Origin: Lampris incognitus
Lineage: Eukaryota > Chordata > Actinopteri > Lampriformes > Lampridae
Direction of reading: 5' to 3'
Assembly (NCBI RefSeq): GCF_029633865.1
Contig: NC_079212.1
Span: forward strand, 87,979,986 to 88,043,985
Length of the DNA: 64,000 nt
Position numbers and translations under genes: made by a program. How positions within the stretch are numbered: position 1 is the first letter of the stretch; the number at the start of each line of letters is the position of its first letter. Of the stretch, positions 41,101 through 52,800 are shown one piece after another. The notes under the pieces were generated by a model, which did no database searches, was not told the DNA's origin, and worked only from the letters and a program-made list of their open reading frames with translations.

Positions 41101-43736
41101 AAACAGTCCTACAGGTAGAACAGTCCTACAGGTAGAATAGCCCTGGATGTAGAACAGCCCTACAGGTAGAACAACCCTACAAGGTAAAACAGCCCTTCAG
41201 GTAGAACAGCCCTAGACGTAGAACAGTCCTACAGGTAGAACAGTCCTACAGGTAAAACAGCCCTACAGGTAGAACAGCCCTACAGGTAGAACAAACCTAC
41301 AAGGTAAAACAGCCCTACAGGTAAAACAGCCCTACAGGTAGAACAGTCCTATGAGTAGAACAGTCCTACAGGTAAAACAGCCCTAGACGTAGAAAAGTCC
41401 TACAGGTAAAACAGTTCTACAGGTAAAACAGCCCTAGACGTAGAACAGTCCTACAGGTAGAACAGTCCTACAGGTAAAACAGCCCTAGATGTAGAACAGC
41501 CCTACAGGTAAAACAGCCCTACAGGTAAAACAGCCCTAGACGTAGAACAGTCCTACAGGTAAAACAGCCCTAGACGTAGAAAAGTCCTACAGGTAAAACA
41601 GTCCTACAGGTAAAACAGCCCTACAGGTAGAACAGTCCTACAGGTAAAACAGCCCTAGACGTAGAACAGTCCTACAGGTAGAACAGTCCTACAGGTAAAA
41701 CAGCCCTAGACGTAGAACAGCCCGACAGGTAAAACAGCCCTACAGGTAAAACAGCCCTACAGGTAAAACAGTCCTACAGGTAGAACAGTCCTAGACGTAG
41801 AACAGTCCTACAGGTAGAACAGTCCTACAGGTAAAACAGCCCTAGACGTAGAACAGCCCTACCGGTAAAACAGCCCTAGACGTAGAACAGCCCTACAGGT
41901 AAAACAGCCCTACGGGTAAAACAGTCCTACAGGTAGAACAGCCCTAGACGTAGAACAGCCCTACAGGTAAAACAGCCCTACGGGTAAAACAGTCCTACAG
42001 GTAGAATAGCCCTGGATGTAGAACAGCTCTACAGGTAGAACAACCCTACAAGGTAAAACAGCCCTTCAGGTAGAACAGCCCTAGACGTAGAACAGTCCTA
42101 CAGGTAGAACAGTCCTACAGGTAAAACAGCCCTACAGGTAGAACAGCCCTACAGGTAGAACAAACCTACAAGGTAAAACAGCCCTACAGGTAAAACAGCC
42201 CTACAGGTAGAACAGTCCTATGAGTAGAACAGTCCTACAGGTAAAACAGCCCTAGACGTAGAAAAGTCCTACAGGTAAAACAGTTCTACAGGTAAAACAG
42301 CCCTAGACGTAGAACAGTCCTACAGGTAGAACAGTCCTACAGGTAAAACAGCCCTAGATGTAGAACAGCCCTACAGGTAAAACAGCCCTACAGGTAAAAC
42401 AGCCCTAGACGTAGAACAGTCCTACAGGTAAAACAGCCCTAGACGTAGAAAAGTCCTACAGGTAAAACAGTCCTACAGGTAAAACAGCCCTACAGGTAGA
42501 ACAGTCCTACAGGTAAAACAGCCCTAGACGTAGAACAGTCCTACAGGTAGAACAGTCCTACAGGTAAAACAGCCCTAGACGTAGAACAGCCCGACAGGTA
42601 AAACAGCCCTACAGGTAAAACAGCCCTACAGGTAAAACAGTCCTACAGGTAGAACAGTCCTAGACGTAGAACAGTCCTACAGGTAGAACAGTCCTACAGG
42701 TAAAACAGCCCTAGACGTAGAACAGCCCTACCGGTAAAACAGCCCTAGACGTAGAACAGCCCTACAGGTAAAACAGCCCTACGGGTAAAACAGTCCTACA
42801 GGTAGAACAGCCCTAGACGTAGAACAGCCCTACAGGTAAAACAGCCCTACGGGTAAAACAGTCCTACAGGTAGAACAGCCCTAGACATAGAACAGCCCTA
42901 CAGGTAAAACAGCCCTACAGGTAAAACAGTCCTACAGGTAGAACAGCCCTAGACGTAGAACAGTCCTACAGGTAGAACAGCCCTACAGGTAGAACAGCTC
43001 TAGACATAGAACAGCCCTACAGGAAAAACAGCGCTACAGGTAAAACAGTCCTACAGGTAGAACAGCCCTAGACGTAGAATAGCCCTACAGGTAGATCAGC
43101 CCTAGACGTAGACCAGTCCTACAGGTAGAACAGCCCTACAGATAAAACAGCCCTAGACGTAGAACAGTCCTACAGGTAGAACAGTCCTACAGGTAAAACA
43201 GCCCTACAGGTAGAACAGCTCTACAGGTAAAACAGCCCTACAGGTAGAACAGTCCTACAGGTAAAACAGTCCTACAGGTAGAACAGCCCTACAGGTAGAA
43301 CAGTCCTACAGGTAAAACAGCCCTACAGGTAGAACAGTCCTAAGGGCCAGTCTGCTGTCATGTTAGTGACAACTGAACTGAATGACCAGGAATCAGTCTG
43401 ACATGTTGGAGTCAATACACTCTGATATGAACTGCTGGAATGTGTGTAAGTGTGCATGTTGTGTGTGTGTGTGTGTGGGGGGGGTGTTGGTGCTGCCAGC
43501 CACACCCACGTAGCTCCACCGCACCTTCAGACCTGTCAGCTGCAGGAATGCTTTGATGTGCTGGGACGTCACGGTGGGAAGAAGCCGAGATGTGGCTCGT
43601 GTGCTCGGCTCTGTGCCGTCACTGCAACCTGAGCTGCACAACTGTTGTGTTACGCTCACATCTAGTAAACACAACACCACAGTTTCATAGTGTGACTCAC
43701 AGGCTTGTTGTGACTCATATTGGGAATTACTATTAA

Positions 43737-43818
<82 letters not shown>

Positions 43819-46800
43819 ATTTGCAGAGATACTGGAAGGAGGGGTCCAGATTAAGCAAAACAAGTTCCTGAGCTTTGCTCCTCAGATCAACTGGCTGGAC
43901 ATAATGAAGGACCAGACGTCCGAGATCATCATCGACGACAACGGGCCTCAGGGTGAGTAAGACAGGACGAGTATTGCCATCGAAAAGGGCAGACACACAA
44001 AACATCTTGGCTACCAAAAGAGCAAAGGATATGTGGTCCCTGTCGGCAGGTGAGGTGGAGACAGAGATGCACTTCCTGCTAAATTGTGAGAAATTCCAGA
44101 ACATAAGAGGAAAACACCAGGAGACATTTGAAAACCAGATTCAAATGTTCTACTGCTGGATGAGAAACTGTAATGTATGCAGCCATGCCAATATAGCATC
44201 ACTGAAGTGAACTGAACTGGACTAAACTGAACTGAACTGGACTGGACTGAATTGAATTGAACTGGATATGAAGAGGCTTCACAGGAATGAGCAACTGTAT
44301 AAACTCTGTATCCATCAACTGGCTATGCTTGCATGGGCAACAAATTTGCTTTGTTTTGTTCTTTATTTCGTGAAATAATTCAATGCATTTGATAATTATC
44401 TTATTTTCATGATCTCAGAGTCCTGTGATGAAAAATGTGGCGATGTTCCATGTTGGGGTCCTGGGAATGACACGTGTCAGATCTGTAAGTCCAATAAACA
44501 TCCCTCCTCCGAATGAACAAAACTCGGATCAGTCAGTCAACACAGTATTGACCCCCCCCCATCTCTCTCGTTCTCTCTCCCTCTCTCTCTCTATCCCCCC
44601 CCCCCTCTTAGTGACCAAGAGTGTGTGCGCCCCCCAGTGTAACGGCCGCTGTTTTGGACGAAGCCCCAGTGAGTGCTGTCATATGGAGTGTGCAGGAGGC
44701 TGCAGTGGACCGCTAGACACAGACTGCTTTGTGAGTTTACAGCTGAAGTCACGGACACAAAAACATGCAGACAGACACGAACACGATGCACAGTCTGAAG
44801 AAAAGTCTTTGACTATGAGCTGTTCGGTTTATGCAGTGGGTGTGACTCTGTGCAGGTTTGCCGCAACTTCAACAACTCGGGCTCCTGTGTGCCCGTGTGT
44901 CCACAGACTCTGATCTACAACAAGCACACATTCAAACTGGAACCCAACCCTAGTGCCAAATACCAGTATGGATCCATCTGTGTGACCCAGTGCCCAAGTG
45001 AGTCCCTGTACAAGCAGCTTTACACACAACCCCACATTTACACAGTCACACCTCACACAGCTACAGGGAAGCTTATATATGTCCCACCGCTTCTCCGCGG
45101 TCGGGTCGCGATGGCAGCGAGCTAAGTAGGGCACTCCAGATGTCCCTCTCCCCAGCAACACCCTCGAGCTCCTCCTGCGGGATCCCAAGGCGTTCCCAGG
45201 CCAGACTGGGCACATAGTCCCTCCAGCGAGTTATGGGTCTACCCCGGGGTCTCCCCCTAGTTGGACGTGCCCAGTAAACCTCCAAAGGAAGGCGCCCAGG
45301 AGGCATCCTAATCAGATGCCCGATTACCTCAACTGGCTCCTTTCGACGGAAAGGAGCAGAGGCTCTACTCCGAGCTCCCTCCGTATGTCAGAGCTCCTCA
45401 CCCGATCTCTAAGGCTGAGCCCAGACACCCTACGAAGGAAACTAATTTCAGCCGCTTGTACCCTTTCGGTCACTACCCAAAGCTCCCGACCATAGGTGAG
45501 GGTTGGAACGAAGATTGACTGGTAAATTGAGAGCTTTACCTTCCGCCTCAGCTCCCTCTGCACCACAACGGCCCGGTACAACGTCAATCTCCCGCTCCAT
45601 CCTACCCTCACTCGTGAACAAGACCCCGAGATACTTGAACTCCTTCACTTGAGGCAACAACTCATCCCCAACCCGGAGGGAGCAATCCACCATGTTCCAG
45701 TAGAGAACCATGGCCTCAGACTTGGAGGTGCTGACTCTCATCCCAGCCATTTCACACTCGGCTGCAAACCGCCCCAGTGCGCGCTGGAGGTCGCGTTCTG
45801 ATGAAGCCAACAAAACCACATCATCTGCGAAGAGCAGAGGTGCAATTCGGAGGTTCCCAAAACGGACACACTCCTCGCCTTGGCTGCACCTTGAGATCCT
45901 GTCCATGAATATCACAAACAGAATCGGAGACAAGGGACAACCTTGGCGGAGTCCGACACCCACCGAAAACGCGTTTGACTTTGTGCCGAGAATGCGGACA
46001 CAGCTCTCACTTTGGTTATACAAGGACAGGATGGCTTGTAGCAACTGCCCCCCAGAGAATGCCCCAGTGTACATGGCTGTAAGCCTTCTTCAAGTCTAAA
46101 AAACACATTTAGACTGGGGGATCAAACTCCCATTCCCCCCTCAGCACTTCCGCAAGGGTAAAGAGTTCGTCCGTTGTTCCACGGCCAGGACGGAATCCGC
46201 ATTGTTCCTCCTGGATCTGAGGTTCGACAATCGGTTGGAGCCTCCTTTCCATCACCCTAGAATAGACTTTTCTAGGAAGGCTAAACAGTGTGGTGCCCCG
46301 ATAATTGGAGCTCACTCTCCGGTCCCCCATCCCTTATAAACATACATGCAGTCAGTTTAGACTGAAGGGGTCATTTAGTTGAGTGATGGAACGTACCCGT
46401 CATTAAACGTTCTGTCCAGATGAACTGATTCAACCTTCTTTTGTTTTCTTACCTGGATTACTGAGCATGCATCAAGACAGTGAAACGGAAGGTTTACAAG
46501 GTGATAGTGAGACCAGCTATGTTATATGGTTTGGAGACAGTGGCACTGATGAAAAGACAGGAGGTGGAGCTGGAGGTGGCAGCGTTGAAGATGCTAAGAT
46601 TTTCATTGGGAGTGATGAAGAAGGACAGGATTAGGAACGAGTATATTAGAGGGACCGCTCAGGTTGGGTGGTTTGGAGACAAAGCAAGAGAGACAAGATT
46701 GAGATGGTTTGGACATGTGTGGAGGAGAGATGCTGGGTATATTGGGAGAAGGATGCTGAATATGGAGCTGCCAGGGAAGAGGAGAAGAGGAAGGCCAAAG

Positions 46801-49800
46801 AGGAGGTTTATGGATGTGGTGAGGGAGGACTATATTCATATGTCAAGGCATTCCTTAGTTACCCACTACATTTGCTTTTAACTTCATACATCAGAACATT
46901 GTTGAGATGAATTGAAAATGATCTGTGTAACTTCATATCAAGCTTTTGTCAACAATTATCACCTCTTTAAATTCAGTTTTTATAAAACTGCTTTCATATT
47001 CCCTTTATTTTTATGGGTATTTTTCGTTTTAAATGTCACTTTATCATAAAATAATAACCTCATCATCTCAGAGCTAGTCTTTATGCTGCGTCTTATGCTT
47101 TTCCTATTTCTTGTACTTTGTCAACGTTCCACAGCAAACTTTGTTGTAGATGGCAGCTCGTGTGTGAGCAGCTGCCCCTCTCATAAGACGGAAGTGGAGA
47201 AAGAAGGAGTGAAAAGATGTGAGCCGTGCGGAGGCCTTTGTCCAAAAGGTACTTGATGCAGAGGTCACTTCCCATTTCAATTAATGGTGACTTATTCGTT
47301 TCCTGTTGTGACCCATATTCCACTGCAAAGGAACCTAATAGTCCCCCAACTCACATCGAAACTGCTTCACCCATCTTCACTCTCCTCCTCCTCCTCCTCC
47401 TCCTCCCAGCTTGCCTTGGAACAGGATCTGCCAACAGGCAGACTGTAGATGCCCTGAACATCGACAGTTTCATCAACTGCACAAAGATCCAGGGCAGCCT
47501 TCACTTCCTGGTGACCGGGATCCAAGGGTGAGCAAGGCTGCGCGACCAGCATGACCCCATTTACAGCTGGCATTAACATCCGGTCTGTATTCAGGTGTCT
47601 TATCTGCATAATGGAGAACGCATGTTAATAAAAAGTGCGAACACACGCAGCACACGTTGACATGGCAGTGGGGTCAGATGTCGGTCAGTCAGCCAGGTGT
47701 AAATGCAATGCGTCCAGCGTGTCCGGATCTGTTCACACTGCGTGCCGAGTCCCTGTGCCAAAGTTTACACTCGAAGGGAATCCTGGTTAGTACCCCTTCC
47801 TCGGCAGAAGTAAAAACAAGTTGTACAATAGGCCTAGCATAAAGTCATCTTGACTCTACAACCGTCATGTGTCTTTTTTAAATGTGTCTGCTGACTTCCC
47901 ACCACCCACCTGCGCAAGAGAGAGACGAATCAGAAACACTTTATTTGTCATTTCATGCACTTGCGCACATTAAATGGAACCAACCGTCGTTTCCTGCAGC
48001 CCACAGCAGTGCAGCACAAAGACAAAACACATATCCCAAAACTGCAAGAACACAAACATCCAAACTCACATATATAGCTAAAAAAAAAATAAAGAAATAA
48101 AATCACTGTCCAGGAGAACGAAAGCCAGCCAGGATGACTGTCAGAACTGCCGGTCTGCGAGGGGCTAGCAGTTAGCTTAGCCTGCCCCGCTTCCGCCTCC
48201 TCTCAGACCTCTTCGGGTGCAGCTCCAGGCAGGGGCCTTGGTCCCTGGGCCCACCAGACGCGGCACACCAAGCTCTCCCAGCCGATCCAGCGCCAGCTCT
48301 CCCAGCCATCAAACGAGGACGAACTTAGACGCAGACGTGGACAAACACACTGCATGGACGGTGCTGGGTGAGGCCGCCGCAAACGTGATTCACACCGCCA
48401 TCTTCTTCCCACACCGGAAGCGGAAGAAGATGAAGATCCGATCCCAAAGAGGACATAACGCGGACAACAGGGATGCATATTAATTAAAAACCAGGTATAA
48501 ATGTAAGGCGCGAGAGCGTATTGTTTACTATCAGATGAGACGTCCGGGTGCAGATCACATGTTAATGCCTGGTGGAACTGGTGTCCATGAGTCAGTACAG
48601 TAAGCAGTATTCCTTGAAGAAAGTGTTTAGCTTGTGGCTCTTTTGTTTCTCACAGTTATGAGTGTCCCCTCCACTAATACTCACTTTCTTTCATTATTTC
48701 TCTGTGTAAAGGGACGTTTACAAAAACATCCCGGCCCTGGACCCAGAGAAACTAAAAATCTTCAGAACTGTGCGGGAGATTACAGGTGTGCAACTATGTG
48801 TTGTTTCTTAGTTTTGCAATACTTCAGATTGAAAAACGGTGTCTTGCGTGGTTAGTGCAGCTGGAAAATGATGCATGTGGTTGCAGATATCCTCTGTATC
48901 CAGTCATGGCCAGCCAACGTGTCCGACCTGTCCGTCTTCTCCAACCTCCAAACCATTCAGGGCAGAACACTTTACAGGTGACTGATCACCTTTCGGGCTG
49001 TTTTTGTTCATTGTTACTCATATTTTCTTTCCCATAGTTTGTCTTATTAGCTTGTGTCACCTCTCTGTTTAACTCTTTAACGCAGGGGTGTCAAACTCCA
49101 GGCCTCGAGGGCCGCAGTGTCTGCAGGTATTTGTTGCAATCATGCACTGCACCACCCGATTAAACTAGTTCCTTTCCCTCCTTGATCCAGGAGGTGAGCT
49201 AATTAGTTAAATCAGGTGGTGTAGTGCACGGTTGCAACAAATACCTGCAGACACTGCGGCCCTCGAGGCCTGGAGTTTGACACCCCTGCTTTAATGTATG
49301 TTTAACTGCATTTTAGACTAGACCACTTGCATTAGTGTCATTGTCCTTACTGTTTTGCATCTCTTCACCCCCCCCCCCTCATACTTCCCTTTGTCACATT
49401 GCCTGGTTCTCCTTTCCATTTTCACCCCATTCAGAGGCGTGAGCTCTCGAAGGTAAAAGAAAATATTTGATTTCTTTGTGTCTGTCTTTCTTTGTCTCTC
49501 TCTGTGTAACATTTCACGCATCCGTTTTAATAAACACAGATAAAACGATTAACACATTTCCTCGTGCCAAATAAAATGCATGCTGCTTGTTATTAAGTGT
49601 TTGTATTTGGGGGTTCATCAGATGGTGGCGGGGGACACAATTGAAGGCAATATTGTTTGTTCAGGTTTACACGATCTCTTGCAAGGGTATTTATGCCTGT
49701 AATTGGGTTGGTCTGTCGTACTTTGAGCAGAATCATAATTATGGACACTGATTGGTCGCGGGCATTCCCTTCCCGATTAAACGCCCCCCATTCTGCCCGC

Positions 49801-52800
49801 TTTTAGGGGCTACTCTCTGCTGGTGATGAAGAGTCCCTCTCTGACCTCCCTGGGACTTCGCTCGCTGCGGAGGATCAACGACGGCGGCGTCTACATCACG
49901 GGGAACAAGCTGCTGTGCTACCACAACACCGTCAACTGGACCCGCCTCTTCAGCAGCAGCGGCTCCCGCCCCCAGCAGCGCCAGAAGATCATCGACGTCA
50001 AGAACAACCGCTCGCCGAACCGATGCGGTGAGAGACAGGCCGAGGGGGTGTTCAGACTGGCACTGGAGCGACGGGCCTTGTTAGGCTTGCTAGTGTAAAC
50101 TACTAATAAGACACGTTAGTCCCAAGCTAACGGGTCTGATCCTGTAGCCGAGCGGTTAGTGATGTCGCCTTGTGGTGCAGTACATCCCGTATCGAATCCC
50201 GTACCGGGCAAGAAAATAACCGGTTACATTGGTGGCAGCGGTGGGATCCGGAAGTGTGCAGATCCTCAGAAGTCTCTTCGGGGCGCGGGAATAACAAAGC
50301 GCGAGGGCGCGCTTCCGGGGAGGGTGACGACTGTATACTACTAATAAGACACGTTAGTCCCTAGCTAACGAGTCTGACCCTTTAGTCGAGCGGTTAGTGA
50401 TGTCGCCTTGTGGTGCAGTACACCCGTATCGAATCCCGCACCGGGCAAGAAAATAACCGGTGGGATCCGGAAGTGTGCAGATCCTCAGAAGTCTCTTCGG
50501 AGCGCGGGAGTAACAAAGCGCGAGGGCGCGCTTCCGGGGAGGGTGACGACTGTAAACTACTAATAAGACACGTTAGCCCCCTAGCTAACGGGTCTGACGC
50601 TTTAGCCGAGCGGTTAGCGATGTTGCCTTGTGGTGCAGTACACCCGTATCGAATCCCGCACCGGGCAAGAAAATAACCGTTTACACTAGATTAGCAACAT
50701 GTGTTTCCGGTTTGCTTTTCAGGTCGTTGGTATTCACGTTCGACCATGTCTCTCTGAAGTTGAAATTGTTTAACATAGTATTACAGCTGTTAAAATGTTA
50801 ATTTTTGGTGTCAGTTAGTTTCTTAACAGGCATTCTAACACATGCAACGCGTTAATATCTCAATTGGGTATTTATCTTGACAGGATATTGAGTTTAAAAA
50901 CTGGCCGTCATTTTGACCGCTCATTGTCGTTTTAGGTAGGAGTGAAATCCCGGTCGTTCTAGTTTAGCTGGCTTGGTGTTAACTGTAATCTTCATCTGGT
51001 GTGTGTGTGTGTGTTGCAGTTGCAAAGGGCCGTGTTTGTGACCCCCTGTGCTCCTCTGATGGATGTTGGGGTCCTGGGCCGAACCAATGTCTGTCCTGCA
51101 AGAATTACAGCAGGGGGGGGACCTGTGTCCCGCAGTGCAAGTTCCTCACGGGGTCAGTTTTCAGAAAGCAACGACGGTCCACATGGAGTATGCTTGCTGC
51201 CTCGCTGAGTTTCACTGTAAACGTGTTGTTCTCTCTTTGTGTGTGCAGGGAGAGACGCGAGTTTGCTACTGTGAAAAGGGAGTGTATGCCCTGCCACGCA
51301 GAGTGTGAGGTTCAGGAGGGGAAGCCGACCTGCACTGGCCCGGTATGCTCCTCTCCAGCCTTTGGCTGGCTGAATACTACTACAATACTGATATAATAAT
51401 ACTAGAAACATCGACACACATTCTGGCGAGATGACACTAATGTTAAGCGCTGGAAGTCAGCTGCTGCCATCTAGTGGTGAATTGCTTCCACCCTGTCAGT
51501 TCACATTCGGCTCTACCGTTGAGACAGGACGGGAACAGAATGGTATGAGTGAAACAGTAGGGGGGGGGGGACGGAAGGAAAAGTTCTGTGGTATTCAACG
51601 CAGGGCCAGGAGCGGCCTGCACATGACTCCAGACACAAAGGACCAAACAAACTAAACTACATAAAGCTGCATCTCCTTCTCCACAGGGAGCCGATGAGTG
51701 TGTGGCATGTGCCAGTTTCAAGGACGGTCCACACTGTGTGTCCACGTGTCCAGAGGGAGTGATGGGAGGGGAGGGAGTTATCTTTAAGTACCCCAACAAA
51801 CAACACCACTGTGAACCCTGCCACGTCAACTGTACCCAGGGGTAAGGGAGGAGGAAAGATGTGTGTGTGCGTGTGTGTCTGTGTTTGTTCACTTTCATAC
51901 ATGTCGTGAATGTCCCTACTGTCTGTGTCCTCTGTACAGGTGCGTTGGCCGTACATTACGGGACTGCATTGGGGACCCTCGAGGAGCCATCTCTAGGTAC
52001 AGTTTTCTTTTTGAACTGAATCACTTTTAACTATTTCCTTTTCGGAGAACGATAGCCAGCGTCCCATGATAATAATCTAACTTCTCTGCTTTGTGCATGT
52101 CCAGCCAAACCACCACAGGCATCATACTGGGAGTGATTGTACTTCTGTTTGTTGGAGTCTCCGTTTTTGCGTTGTGCTTTTTGTACCGCCGCAATCTCGC
52201 CATCCGCCGCAAGCGAGCCATGAGGAGATATTTGGAGAGTGGCGAGGTCAGTCAGAGTCAGTGGTTAAAGTGTTGTGACGGTGCTGGTCTCACACCCGGT
52301 TTGTTTGAGCGTGCAGTCTGTGTGCCTTCAGAGCTTTGATCCTCTGGACCCTGCTGAGAAAGGGGAGAACGTTCACGCTCGCCTCCTGAAGCCCGCGGAG
52401 CTGCGCAAGACCAAGCTGCTTGGTACCGGAGTGTTCGGATCGGTCCACAAGGTAGCAACATCAGCAGCAGCAGCTGCTTGCACCATCGTCCTTTAGGACT
52501 CTGGTCACCAGTTCAACATATGTGTGTGTATCTCTGTTGAATAAACTGGTCTTTTTTCTCGCCACCTGAAAGGGTGTTTGGATTCCTGAAGGAGACACGC
52601 TGAAGATTCCCGTTGCCATAAAGACGATTCATGATCGCACTGGGCGGCAGACCTTCCATGAAGTTACAGATGTGAGACAACACAATTTGAGACCCAATGT
52701 CTCGTTGAACACCCGTTCGTCATCTGTCATATTCTCAGTTAAACCCTTTCCCCCCCTTAATTCTCACTGCAGCACATGTTGGCAATGGGGAGCTTGGACC

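Noticed and set aside
39918-43345. CRISPR-like regular array
   Set aside because: Units of 17 bp are directly contiguous, with no unique spacers, in a vertebrate intron. It is a minisatellite.
50145-50199. Genuine tRNA gene
   Set aside because: The A box fits but the B box has two mismatches, the cloverleaf arms do not pair convincingly, and it repeats with the LTR units.
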